Of a stretch of 40,061 nt of DNA, positions 10,150-18,842 are shown in pieces. The DNA is taken from positions 1 through 40,061 of the forward strand of contig QKDL01000051.1 of NCBI GenBank assembly GCA_003252105.1. The letters are read 5' to 3'. Positions within the stretch are counted from its first letter, which is position 1. Each line of letters starts with the position of its first letter. The position numbers were made by a program, and so were the translations under genes. A model generated the notes under the pieces. The model did not search any database, was not told where the DNA came from, and worked only from the letters and a program-made list of their open reading frames with translations. The DNA is from Arcobacter sp. (GTDB lineage: Bacteria > Campylobacterota > Campylobacteria > Campylobacterales > Arcobacteraceae).

Positions 10150-11319
10150 TTAAAAATCACTAAATTTACTAATTGCTTCTTTTGCTTTATCTAATGCTTT
10201 TTGACTTGATTCTTTATCAAAAGCTAAGGCAACTGCCATTCTTCTTCCCATATGAGATTGTGGTTTACCAAATACTCTTACATATGTATCTTTTGTAAAT
10301 GCCCCATCTTCTATTTTTACAATAGGAGTAAAAGTGTCAGCTTTTGCTTTATAAGCTGCACTTGCCCCACAACCATAATCGATATAATCCAATGGCAATC
10401 CTAAAACAGCTCTTACATGAAGTGCAAATTCACTTTGAGATTGTGTAATCATAGTAACCATACCTGTATCATGTGGTCTTGGACTTACTTCACTAAAAAA
10501 TACCTCATCACCTTTTACAAACATCTCAACACCAAAAATTCCTCTTCCACCTAATCCGTCAGTTACTGTTTTTGCAATCTCTTGAGCACTTTTCTTAGCA
10601 GTTTCACTCATATCCATAGGTTGCCATGAGAAGATATAATCTCCATCTTGTTGAATATGTCCTATTGGTTCACAAAAAACAGTTTGTTTTTCATTTCTAA
10701 TTGTAAGCATTGTAATCTCATAATCAAATTTAATAAACTCTTCAACAATAAGTTCACTCGCATCACCCCTAGCCTCTTTTGCCATCTCCCAAGATTTTGG
10801 TAAATCCTCTTTAGATTTTGCCACACTTTGACCATGACCAGAACTACTCATAACCGGTTTTATAACACAAGGAAAGCCCATATTATCTGCTGCCTTTTCA
10901 AGCCCTTCAAAAGTAGTAACAAACTCATATCTTCCTGTATTTACTTTTAACTCTTCTGCTGCAAATTGCCTAATATTTTTTCTATTCATTGTTTTATTAA
11001 CAGCATCTGCATTTGGAATTACATGAAATCCTTCTTTTTCGGCATCAAATAAAGCTTGAATATTTATCGCTTCAACCTCAGGTAAAATATAATTTGGTTT
11101 CTCTTTCCTAATTACATCCAATACCTCTTCTTTGTTTTTCATATTGATTGTATATGCTTTATTTGCAACTAATTGTGCAGGAGCATTATTGTAACTATCA
11201 ACTGCAACAGTTTCGATTCCTAATCTTTGAGCCTCTATAATTACCTCTTTACCTAACTCGCCACTTCCTAAAAGTAAAATTTTAATTGATTTTGATTTTA
11301 ACGGTGCAGTGAATTCCAT
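10150..11319 (-). CDS. purT: Formate-dependent phosphoribosylglycinamide formyltransferase PurT
   Basis: A 389-residue ATP-grasp enzyme that makes formyl-GAR from GAR, formate and ATP in purine synthesis. The N-terminal nucleotide fold ('[13 protein letters not shown]'), the ATP-grasp segment ('[15 protein letters not shown]', '[10 protein letters not shown]') and the metal-binding '[16 protein letters not shown]' match PurT closely over full length. The ATP loop reads SSGHGQ, whereas I recall SSGKGQ in E. coli. The ATG at 11319 has AAGGAA about eight bases upstream and lies 22 bases inside the end of the Bax-like gene, so the two are co-transcribed. purM is close by on the other strand. Confidence 0.96.
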   Translation of the reverse strand: MEFTAPLKSKSIKILLLGSGELGKEVIIEAQRLGIETVAVDSYNNAPAQLVANKAYTINMKNKEEVLDVIRKEKPNYILPEVEAINIQALFDAEKEGFHVIPNADAVNKTMNRKNIRQFAAEELKVNTGRYEFVTTFEGLEKAADNMGFPCVIKPVMSSSGHGQSVAKSKEDLPKSWEMAKEARGDASELIVEEFIKFDYEITMLTIRNEKQTVFCEPIGHIQQDGDYIFSWQPMDMSETAKKSAQEIAKTVTDGLGGRGIFGVEMFVKGDEVFFSEVSPRPHDTGMVTMITQSQSEFALHVRAVLGLPLDYIDYGCGASAAYKAKADTFTPIVKIEDGAFTKDTYVRVFGKPQSHMGRRMAVALAFDKESSQKALDKAKEAISKFSDF

Positions 11320-12056
11320 TGTTGTTTTCCTTTTAATTTATTGTAAAAAATTTTGTCAAAGTTATTTAACTCATATTTCTTTATTATCAAAGATAAAATT
11401 TTAACATAATCGTGTCCAATTCCAGAGTATTTATCCATTGTTTTACTTAATTTAAGTCCATCAATAAACTCTTTATTGTCTCTCATATATTTTCTCTCAT
11501 CTCTAAAATTTTGATAAGCACTTGTTCTATTTAGATTTAGCATATATGCTGATATTGAGTCTTGAAGTGTTTTAAACACTCTTATTAAGTGTTGTTTCCC
11601 CTCTATTCTATCTAAAGGGACAATTCCTATTTCAGGATTATAAGTCCAATGACCAAAAATATTGTTTGCAATTTTAATGAATCTGCTTTTCCCCCATGCA
11701 CTTTCAACAGCAGCTTGTGCAATTGCTAAAGAAGGAGGAATTACATCAACTCTTTTCAAAAAAGTTTCATAATCATAAATATCTTGAACTTTATATTTTA
11801 TCTGAAGCTCTTTTAGTTTTTTATACTCCGAAGATTCTTCATCTAAATCTTTTTTATCTTTCAAAGAAAGAATAAAAACTCTTTCATTTAAAATTTTTTC
11901 ATTTTCCAAATTTATTTTATTTGCAAAGAAGTTAAAAAAATAACTCTTTGCAATATCTCCTGTAAGCCTATAATACACCTTTGGCATACCATTATCAGCT
12001 TTTACATAATTTGAAAAGATAAAAAAAACTATTAAAATCTTTAAAAAGATTCTCAT
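11298..12056 (-). CDS. Bax-like exported glucosaminidase (peptidoglycan hydrolase)
   Basis: A 252-residue protein with a cleavable signal peptide ending near 'VKA'. The Bax/glucosaminidase domain occupies about 80-230, with the catalytic Glu in '[12 protein letters not shown]' and the downstream 'NNIFGHW' and '[15 protein letters not shown]' motifs seen in the LytD/FlgJ-like N-acetylglucosaminidase clan. It should cut the glycan strand of peptidoglycan in the periplasm. It overlaps dapF by 4 bases upstream and purT by 22 downstream, inside one operon that also makes the peptidoglycan precursor meso-diaminopimelate through DapF. Confidence 0.85.
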   Translation of the reverse strand: MRIFLKILIVFFIFSNYVKADNGMPKVYYRLTGDIAKSYFFNFFANKINLENEKILNERVFILSLKDKKDLDEESSEYKKLKELQIKYKVQDIYDYETFLKRVDVIPPSLAIAQAAVESAWGKSRFIKIANNIFGHWTYNPEIGIVPLDRIEGKQHLIRVFKTLQDSISAYMLNLNRTSAYQNFRDERKYMRDNKEFIDGLKLSKTMDKYSGIGHDYVKILSLIIKKYELNNFDKIFYNKLKGKQQWNSLHR

Positions 12057-12796
12057 TTTACCTCTGCTGTAAATACCTCTTTTACAGCTCCTTTAAAAAA
12101 TAGTGTTTCATCTATTTTTGATAAAGTTAACTCTTCACCACTTTTTGGATATACAAAACATCTATTCTCTACAAGTCCTAAATTATTTGCTCTTAAAAAA
12201 CATGCAGCCATACCTGTTCCACAAGCCAAGGTTTCACCCTCTACACCTCTTTCATAAGTACGAACTTTTATAATACCATTTTCAATTTTTGCAAAATTTA
12301 CATTTGCATTGTATTTATATCTCATTTTTGCACATAAGTCATGGTTATATTTTTCTAAATCTTCAACAATAGTTACCAAATGAGGAACACCAGTATCAAC
12401 TAAATACCAAATAAATCCATCCTCTTTGAACTCTTCTTTTATTACTTTTGGTTGAGTTAGTTGAGTTTCAACAATATCCCCATCAACTTGTGATTGTATA
12501 ACTCCTGCACCTGTTAGAAATGTCATTTTACTATTAGGAACTAATCCGTTTGCATATGCATAATGTGCACAGGCTCTAGTACCATTTCCACACATAGCAG
12601 CATCACTTCCATCACTATTATAAAATAACCATTCAAAATCTGCATTATCGTTTGGAACTATTACAATTAAACCATCAGCACCAATACCTTCAGTTCTATT
12701 GCAAAGTTTTATAGCTTCTTGTGAATAATCTTTTTTTACTAAAGTGTGAAATATTACAAAATCATTTCCACTTGCACTATATTTTTTATAGGTCAT
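12053..12796 (-). CDS. dapF: Diaminopimelate epimerase
   Basis: A 247-residue protein that converts LL- to meso-diaminopimelate for lysine and peptidoglycan synthesis in the cytoplasm. The substrate motif 'ASGNDFV' near the start and both catalytic cysteines are visible: one in 'AAMCGNGTRACA' and one in 'LACGTGMAA'. It is shorter than the E. coli enzyme (274) but of the length usual in Campylobacterota. It overlaps coaE and the Bax-like gene by four bases each, a tight operon arrangement. Confidence 0.97.
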   Translation of the reverse strand: MTYKKYSASGNDFVIFHTLVKKDYSQEAIKLCNRTEGIGADGLIVIVPNDNADFEWLFYNSDGSDAAMCGNGTRACAHYAYANGLVPNSKMTFLTGAGVIQSQVDGDIVETQLTQPKVIKEEFKEDGFIWYLVDTGVPHLVTIVEDLEKYNHDLCAKMRYKYNANVNFAKIENGIIKVRTYERGVEGETLACGTGMAACFLRANNLGLVENRCFVYPKSGEELTLSKIDETLFFKGAVKEVFTAEVK

Positions 12797-13383
12797 AAAA
12801 CTTCCTTAATGATTCTTTCAACCTCTTTTTGTAGATTTTTTAAATTGGTTGAATTATCTATAACAAAATCTGCTAACTCTTTTTTCTTTTCAATATCCAT
12901 TTGATTTGAGATTTTTAATTTAGCCTCTTGTTCATCTATATTATCCCTACTCATCAATCTTTGTATTTGAATATCTTTAGGTGTATATATTACCAATGAT
13001 TTAGGTATTGGATAATGCATCTTTTCAAAAAATAGTGGAATATCTATGAAATAAGGTTTTCCTTGTTCTTCAAAAATTCTTGATTCTATTTCAATCTCAT
13101 CTTTAATCAAGGGGTGAAGAAATGCCTCTAGCTTCAATTTATTTTCTTCATTAGAAAATATAATTTTACCAAGCTCTTTTCTTAATACTTTACCATTTTC
13201 AACATATTGTTCGCCAAACATTGTTGCAATCTTTGCACTATTTTGATCCAATAGCTTATGTGCAATTTTATCTGCATCAATTGTTAAAAACCCGTGTAAC
13301 TTAAATAAATTACAAACAGTACTTTTACCAGTAGCAATACCACCTGTTAAGGCTATTGCATTTTTAAATAAATCATTACTCAT
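12793..13383 (-). CDS. coaE: Dephospho-CoA kinase
   Basis: A 196-residue P-loop kinase catalysing the last step of coenzyme A synthesis. The Walker A 'GGIATGKST' is followed by 'DADKIAH', the conserved 'FLHPLIKDEI' and 'FIDIPLFFE' segments, and a lid with 'QRLMSRD'. It is full length. It overlaps dapF by four bases and follows the spermidine-synthase-like gene after 47 bases. Confidence 0.96.
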   Translation of the reverse strand: MSNDLFKNAIALTGGIATGKSTVCNLFKLHGFLTIDADKIAHKLLDQNSAKIATMFGEQYVENGKVLRKELGKIIFSNEENKLKLEAFLHPLIKDEIEIESRIFEEQGKPYFIDIPLFFEKMHYPIPKSLVIYTPKDIQIQRLMSRDNIDEQEAKLKISNQMDIEKKKELADFVIDNSTNLKNLQKEVERIIKEVL

Positions 13384-13430
13384 AGTATATATTTTACTAT
13401 AAGAATGATTTAATTTTAATTATTTGATTG

Positions 13431-13973
13431 TTATCTTTTAGCAATGCCCGTTAAAGCTTTGTGTTGAGAAGCTGGAAATACAAACGAAGCATGATGTATT
13501 TCAGTTGAATAATATTCTAAATCGTTTAATAAATCTGATCTTTGCAATATAATATCAGCAGTTGGATGATATTTTTTAGATGCAAGTATTGCTGTAGAGT
13601 GTCCAAATCTATATGGCATAGCTATCCAGAAATTTTTACCTACAAGTTCTAAATCAGATTTCAATTTTTCTTCATCTTTATGGAAACTATCTGTAGCAAA
13701 TGCAATTAGACCATCATCATTTAATACTCTTTGAATATTTGCTAAAATCATATCATCTAAATTACCTTCAGTAAAAATTATTACATCAATATTTTTTTCA
13801 TCTTTAGATGTTAAGATTGAGATATCTCCAAATTCAATATTTCCACTATGTTTAGAAGCTTCACTTTTTAAGCCATCACTAATTTTCCCTATAATTAATA
13901 CATTTTGCGCTTCTTTGTGTGTACATAAAGGAGTATGTACCATCATTTCATTAAATGCTTGATTTTCACTCAT
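13431..13973 (-). CDS. Compact, divergent spermidine-synthase-like protein
   Basis: 180 residues, against roughly 260-290 for active spermidine synthases. The start ('NEMMVHTPLCTHKEAQNVLIIG') and end ('YYSTEIHHASFVFP') match the spermidine synthase fold. However, the SAM-binding glycine motif normally GGGDGG reads 'GKISDG', the catalytic Asp region usually like 'DSTDP' reads 'FTEGN', and the N-terminal beta-hairpin domain is absent. It therefore looks like a degenerate homolog, possibly with another function. It heads the operon leading to coaE and dapF and is divergent from purM. Synthase activity is doubtful. Confidence 0.75.
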   Translation of the reverse strand: MSENQAFNEMMVHTPLCTHKEAQNVLIIGKISDGLKSEASKHSGNIEFGDISILTSKDEKNIDVIIFTEGNLDDMILANIQRVLNDDGLIAFATDSFHKDEEKLKSDLELVGKNFWIAMPYRFGHSTAILASKKYHPTADIILQRSDLLNDLEYYSTEIHHASFVFPASQHKALTGIAKR

Positions 13974-14007
13974 TTACCTGTGTCCTTACTTTTTAATAAA
14001 TTTTCGA

Positions 14008-14013
14008 TATAAT
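14008..14013 (+). promoter_or_regulatory. Candidate -10 box upstream of purM
   Basis: TATAAT in the 163-base gap between the divergent spermidine-synthase-like gene and purM, about 124 bases before the purM ATG. The -35 is weak (TTACTT-like). A promoter this far upstream would give a long leader; another start nearer the gene cannot be excluded. Confidence 0.35.
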
Positions 14014-14136
14014 ACCAAAAAATTTTTAAATAACATAAAGATATAAAAAGGTGAACTATTTTTACAGCTATATTTAATAGTCGTGTCATAAAGTATCACT
14101 TTTTTAAACAAAAGTAATAAAAGAAGAAGGAAAAGA

Positions 14137-15132
14137 ATGTCAACAGTTAGTTACAAAGACGCAGGAGTAGATATTGATGCTGGAAATCAATTTGTAGAAA
14201 ATATTAAGCCCTTTGTTAAATCAACTTTAATCCCTGGTGTATTAGGTGGTATTGGTTCATTTGCAGGAGCTTTTGAACTACCAAGTGGATACAAAAATCC
14301 AGTTTTACTATCAGGAACTGATGGAGTTGGTACAAAACTAAAACTTGCAATTGATTCTAAAAAATTTGATACAGTTGGTATCGATTTAGTGGCAATGTGT
14401 ACAAACGATTTATTATGTAACTTTGGAGAACCATTATTTTTCCTAGATTATTATGCAACAGCAAAACTTGAAGTAGAAGAAGCAACTGATGTTGTAAAAG
14501 GTATAGCAGAAGGTTGTATTAGAAGTGAATGTGCACTTGTTGGTGGTGAGACAGCTGAAATGCCTGGTATGTACAAAGAGGGAGATTTCGATTTAGCTGG
14601 TTTTTGCGTTGGAATAGCAGAAAAAGAAGAATTAAATAGAATTGAAAAAATCAAAGCTGGAGATGTACTAATTGCACTTCCTAGTTCAGGAATCCACTCA
14701 AATGGTTTTTCTCTTGTAAGAAAATTACTTTTTGAAAAACTAGGTATGACATTAGAAGATGAATTTGATGGAAAATTACTTAAAGATGTACTTTTAGAAC
14801 CAACAAGAATCTATGTAAAAGAGTTTAAAGCAAACAAAGATAAAATCAATGCTTTAGCACATATTACTGGTGGTGGAATCACAGAAAACTTACCAAGAGT
14901 TTTGCCAGATAATTTAAAAGCTGTTGTTGACAGAAGTAAAATAAGAGTATTACCAATATTTGAATATATGGGGCAATTTGTAGAACAAGAAGAGATGTAT
15001 AGAACATTTAACATGGGTGTAGGTATGGTACTTGTAGTTAGTCCTGAAAATGTTGATTCTATTTTAGCAAATACTGACGGTTATGTTATCGGAAATATTG
15101 AACTAGGTAATAAAGAAGTAAGATTTATTTAA
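14137..15132 (+). CDS. purM: Phosphoribosylformylglycinamidine cyclo-ligase (AIR synthetase)
   Basis: A 331-residue enzyme closing the imidazole ring of AIR with ATP in purine synthesis. Recognised by 'YKDAGVDIDAGN' at the start, the 'GTDGVGTKL' loop, 'DLVAMCTNDL', 'LVGGETAEMPGMY' and 'HITGGGITENLPR'. It is full length and has a strong purine-rich ribosome site (AAGAAGGAAAAG) before its ATG. It is a single-gene unit, ending in a hairpin shared with the convergent response-regulator gene. Confidence 0.97.
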   Translation: MSTVSYKDAGVDIDAGNQFVENIKPFVKSTLIPGVLGGIGSFAGAFELPSGYKNPVLLSGTDGVGTKLKLAIDSKKFDTVGIDLVAMCTNDLLCNFGEPLFFLDYYATAKLEVEEATDVVKGIAEGCIRSECALVGGETAEMPGMYKEGDFDLAGFCVGIAEKEELNRIEKIKAGDVLIALPSSGIHSNGFSLVRKLLFEKLGMTLEDEFDGKLLKDVLLEPTRIYVKEFKANKDKINALAHITGGGITENLPRVLPDNLKAVVDRSKIRVLPIFEYMGQFVEQEEMYRTFNMGVGMVLVVSPENVDSILANTDGYVIGNIELGNKEVRFI

Positions 15133-15160
15133 AAAGTTAAGTAGAAATTCTACTTAACTA
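15130..15160. terminator. Bidirectional hairpin terminator between purM and the response regulator
   Basis: A perfect 12-base inverted repeat, AGTTAAGTAGAA (15135-15146) and TTCTACTTAACT (15148-15159). In the minus direction it is followed directly by five T residues, a good intrinsic terminator for the response-regulator gene. In the plus direction the tail is only AT-rich. Confidence 0.7.
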
Positions 15161-15189
15161 ATTATACATTTATCACTATATTTTATTTT

Positions 15190-15969
15190 TTAATATTTAT
15201 CAATATTCAAAAGTTCTATTCTATATTCTGAATTATTCTGACTTGTGATAAGGTCCTTATGAACTTTATTTCTAAGTCTGAATAATATAGACCTAAAAGC
15301 TGCATATCCAGCTGGTTCATCTTGCCAAACTAAATATTCCATTTGTTCTTGAGTTACATTTTGTCCAGGTTTATTGCATAATATACTAATAATAGCAAGT
15401 TCTTTTGTTGTTAGTTTTACAGGTTCATCCCCGTAATATAAAATATTATTCTCTTTATCAAAAAGATATCCATACTTTAATTTTACAGTTTTAGATTTTG
15501 TTTCATTATCTAAGAAAAACTTTTGTTCCAAAGATTTATTTATATTTTTAACTGCTGCTAAATCTAAAGATTTTTTATTATCTTCATTTGATTTTTCTAA
15601 AGCAACTTCAATAGCTGCTAATAGATAACTTTTTTTATAAGGTTTTATTACATATCCATAAGCCATAGTTTGAGAAGCTTCTTTTATAGTAGATAATTCT
15701 GAATTTGCAGTTAAAAAGATAACAGGTACATTAGGTAACAATGTTTCTTTTAATTCTTTTGCAAGCATTATCCCTGTTGTTGAACCTTGTAAATAAATAT
15801 CCATCAGAATTAAATCTGGATTTTCATTTTTTTCCTCTAATAGTTTTAATGTATTACATCTATTATTTGCAATTCCATAAGTTTCATAATCCAATTCCAT
15901 CAAAATATGTTTTAGTTTAAGGGCGATGATAGGTTCATCTTCTATAATCAAAATCTTGATTTTACTCAT
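15190..15969 (-). CDS. Response regulator, receiver plus winged-helix DNA-binding domain
   Basis: A 259-residue protein. The receiver (about 4-125) has the acidic pair in 'IIEDEP', the phosphoacceptor Asp in 'LILMDIYL' (near 56), Thr in 'FLTANS' and Lys in 'YVIKPYK'. A linker of about 35 residues leads to an OmpR-like winged helix (about 165-255, 'LTTKELAIISILCNKPGQ' onward). It should be a transcription factor phosphorylated by the kinase encoded just upstream, whose gene overlaps it by four bases. Targets are unknown. The benzoate operon immediately upstream is a possibility from position only. Confidence 0.92.
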   Translation of the reverse strand: MSKIKILIIEDEPIIALKLKHILMELDYETYGIANNRCNTLKLLEEKNENPDLILMDIYLQGSTTGIMLAKELKETLLPNVPVIFLTANSELSTIKEASQTMAYGYVIKPYKKSYLLAAIEVALEKSNEDNKKSLDLAAVKNINKSLEQKFFLDNETKSKTVKLKYGYLFDKENNILYYGDEPVKLTTKELAIISILCNKPGQNVTQEQMEYLVWQDEPAGYAAFRSILFRLRNKVHKDLITSQNNSEYRIELLNIDKY

Positions 15970-17315
15970 TTTGGCTCCTTTTCTGGGAATATTATGTTAC
16001 ATTTAAGTCCATTGTTATTTTTAAATTCTATTGTTCCATTAAGTTGAAAATCGACTATTGAATGAATTAGTTGCATCCCAATTGAATCTGATTTTGTTAA
16101 AGAGTTTAAATCTTTTAATCCTTCTCCATTATCTTTGATTTTTACATGTATCTGATCACCTATTAATTTCATATGTATTGACAGAAGATTATATCTATTC
16201 TCTTTAAATGCGTATTTTAAAGCATTAACACAAAGCTCATGCAATACCATCCCAACTTGAATACATCTATTTATAGAAAATTGTAATTCATCTATATCCA
16301 AATCAACATTTATATGAGTATTTTGTGAGATATATAACTCTTTTATATCATCAAACAATCTTTCGATATATTTATTTACATTTATATAAGCAAGGTTTTC
16401 TCCAAGATATAAAAACTCATGAACTAAAGCCATTGCATGGATTTTACTTTGACTTTCTTTCATCGCATCTTTAAACTTTTTATCATCAGATTTATATGCT
16501 TGCATATATAATACAGATGAAATGATTTCCATATTATTTTTAACTCTATGGTGAATCTCTTTTAGCAAAATCTCTTTCTCTTCTAAAGATCTTTGTAATT
16601 CTGCATTAACTTCATGAATCTCTTTAAACAAAATCTCCTTTTCCTCTAAAGATTTTTGCAACTCTTCATTCATTGTAGTTATCTTATTTCTATTTTCAAT
16701 TATTTTAGACATATCCCTTGAAAATGCACAAATATACTCTTTATCTTTGTAAACGACTGCATGTCCAGAAACCTCTATAGGATAAACTGTCCCATCTTTT
16801 CTTTTATGGGTAGTTTCTAGTCTCCAATTTGGAGTATTCCTTATAGTTTCCATAACCTCAAGAGTTGTTTCTCTAGTAAAATTTGGATTAACATCTTCCA
16901 AATACATATTATTAAACTCTTCTTTAGTATATCCATCCATTTTACATGTTGATTCATTTACATAAATATATTTCCCTTCAACTGTAAACCAATGGATACC
17001 ATCTACTGAATGGTTTAGAGCAAACTCATAAGGTGCCATTCTGTCTTTTTCTTCCTCTTTTAACTCTCTATATGCATTTTCAATATTTTTGATTATTTTT
17101 TGCATATGGTTTATAGTAAAATGGATTATAATTCCAGTTAAAATAATAAACATGGCACCAAAACTTACCATCTCATTATTAAAAGAGTGATTATTGCTCA
17201 TTAAATAAACTCTGATAACTCTATCTAAAAAGAATATTCCCAATACCCCAATAATGATATATGTTATGGCAAACCTTTTAGCAATATTACTTGTATTTTT
17301 AAAAAAATTTATCAA
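15966..17315 (-). CDS. Membrane PAS sensor histidine kinase of the HisKA_2 type
   Basis: A 449-residue protein. Two membrane helices (about 15-35 and 50-70) with only a short loop between them, then a PAS domain (about 90-210). The transmitter carries the HisKA_2 H-box 'EIHHRVKNNMEI' (His255/256), then 'HELCVNALKYAF' and 'DNGEGL'. A segment before the H-box is tandemly duplicated ('SLEEKEIL' plus 'KEIH' twice). The TTG start is supported by AGGAG seven bases upstream and no better codon nearby. It overlaps its response regulator gene by four bases, so the two form a two-component pair. With so little periplasmic sequence, the PAS domain or the membrane is the likely sensor. Confidence 0.9.
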   Translation of the reverse strand: MINFFKNTSNIAKRFAITYIIIGVLGIFFLDRVIRVYLMSNNHSFNNEMVSFGAMFIILTGIIIHFTINHMQKIIKNIENAYRELKEEEKDRMAPYEFALNHSVDGIHWFTVEGKYIYVNESTCKMDGYTKEEFNNMYLEDVNPNFTRETTLEVMETIRNTPNWRLETTHKRKDGTVYPIEVSGHAVVYKDKEYICAFSRDMSKIIENRNKITTMNEELQKSLEEKEILFKEIHEVNAELQRSLEEKEILLKEIHHRVKNNMEIISSVLYMQAYKSDDKKFKDAMKESQSKIHAMALVHEFLYLGENLAYINVNKYIERLFDDIKELYISQNTHINVDLDIDELQFSINRCIQVGMVLHELCVNALKYAFKENRYNLLSIHMKLIGDQIHVKIKDNGEGLKDLNSLTKSDSIGMQLIHSIVDFQLNGTIEFKNNNGLKCNIIFPEKEPK

Positions 17316-17523
17316 TATTTTCTCCTAAATTCAACATTATATCAGAGAAAATTTTAATTGAAAAAGAGTGCGATTAATTTGCGAGTTAATTTTATATAAT
17401 TTGAATAGATATTTTATTTTAAAGATAAAATATCGATAAAGTCAATATTATAAACCTAATAATAATTTATCTTAAAAATAAGAAATCTCTTTACTTTTCA
17501 AACTCTAAAAAAGATAGATATAA

Positions 17524-17549
17524 ATGCAACAAGAAAAATCTTGTTGCAT
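17524..17549. terminator. Hairpin after the benzoate operon
   Basis: A perfect 11-base stem, ATGCAACAAGA and TCTTGTTGCAT, with a four-A loop, lies 43 bases beyond the stop of the porin gene. The T-rich tail on the minus strand is weak (TTATATCTATC). I see nothing else in the 276-base gap 17316-17591 apart from AT-rich sequence and probable promoter signals for the two-component genes. Confidence 0.5.
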
Positions 17550-17591
17550 AAAAAAATACTAAATAAAAATGTTCGCGCTTTTAATCAAAAT

Positions 17592-18842
17592 TTAGAATTT
17601 ATAGTTTAAATATAATCTAGTAACATACATTTTACTATCACCAGGAATATCATAATCAATCAATGCTGTTTGTAGTCTCGTTGATAATCCTTTAAAAGAA
17701 CCATCAAATGAATATCTCAAATCAACTTGTATTTCAGATACTCCATCATAGTTGTATGTAGAAGTAAGTGAGCCAGAATTTACAATACCTTCATCAGATT
17801 GTGAATATTTTGAATAAGAGAATAAAGTTTTAAGCCCCTTGACTCCAAAATTGGGAATTAATAAAATAGATGTAGCATCTGTACCAGCATAAAAATTATC
17901 TGTATACATCTGTCCACCATTATATTTAAAGTAATTTGGGACATGTCCTAAAGCACCAGTAAAGTTATTTGAATCTGATACTGATGTATATGCTAATTTA
18001 ACAACAGTATTCGCAATCTTTGTACCTATTTTTACTCCATAAAAATTTGCATCTGATGCATTATCATATGAAGTACCAGCTTTAAATGCTCCAAATGACA
18101 AAGGAAATTCGATTGGCAATTTATAATTAAACGATGCAAAATAGTTTGAATATCCCCCATTAACACTAATTGGTTTATCCCCATTACTTCCAGTATGATT
18201 CGTAGTCATATATTGACCTTCCAATGCCAAACCTTTGATACTATCATTTTTTATATGGATAGAATAAACTGGACTTGTAAAGTGTGTAGCAGCAGAATTT
18301 CCACTTTCTGCTGTATATCTTTGATACCATTCATTTATTGCATATAAACCAACTTCAGTATTTGGTAAATCTTTGTTTATAATAGAGATTGCTTGAAATG
18401 AATCCCTTAACGGATGAACATTAGAACCAGCAATTAAAGGAGTAGAGATTAATTGCCTACCTACTTTAATAGAAGTTGATTCCCGGTTATACCCTAAATT
18501 CATAAGATACAAATTTGTTCCTGATACAGCAACTCTAGGTTCTGTTTCTGAAGTTGAACCAATTTGAAGGTCATGACCAGCTTGAAAACCAACTTCTGCA
18601 TTAAAGCCATAAAAATCTGCTGTTTTATAATTTAGTTGTAATGCTATCCCTGATGTTTCTCTTTCTGGTAAAGGTGCACTTAACGGCTTACTATTAATAG
18701 CATCAGTTTTAGATGAATAATATGTTAATGATCTAATCTCACCTGTTGTTTTTCCTCCAACTAATGCTTCTTGCAATGTTATTGCATTTGCATATGTTCC
18801 AAAGGCAATTAATGTAATTAAACTAATATTTTTAAATCTCAT
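17592..18842 (-). CDS. OprD-family outer-membrane porin of the benzoate operon
   Basis: A 416-residue protein. It has a signal peptide ending near 'TYANA', then 'TLQEALVGGKTTGEIRSLTY', typical of the OprD/OprQ porin family of Campylobacterota and Pseudomonas, then alternating beta strands ending in an aromatic-rich C-terminus ('TRLYLNYKF', terminal Phe) as used for outer-membrane insertion. It overlaps benK by four bases and is last in the ben operon. By position it should admit benzoate or related aromatic acids across the outer membrane, the role BenF-type porins play in pseudomonads. The substrate is inference. Confidence 0.85.
   Translation of the reverse strand: MRFKNISLITLIAFGTYANAITLQEALVGGKTTGEIRSLTYYSSKTDAINSKPLSAPLPERETSGIALQLNYKTADFYGFNAEVGFQAGHDLQIGSTSETEPRVAVSGTNLYLMNLGYNRESTSIKVGRQLISTPLIAGSNVHPLRDSFQAISIINKDLPNTEVGLYAINEWYQRYTAESGNSAATHFTSPVYSIHIKNDSIKGLALEGQYMTTNHTGSNGDKPISVNGGYSNYFASFNYKLPIEFPLSFGAFKAGTSYDNASDANFYGVKIGTKIANTVVKLAYTSVSDSNNFTGALGHVPNYFKYNGGQMYTDNFYAGTDATSILLIPNFGVKGLKTLFSYSKYSQSDEGIVNSGSLTSTYNYDGVSEIQVDLRYSFDGSFKGLSTRLQTALIDYDIPGDSKMYVTRLYLNYKF

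Noticed and set aside
17316-17591. A small RNA in the gap between the two-component genes and the porin.
   Set aside because: Only one hairpin with a poor T-tail is present, better explained as the end of the ben operon.
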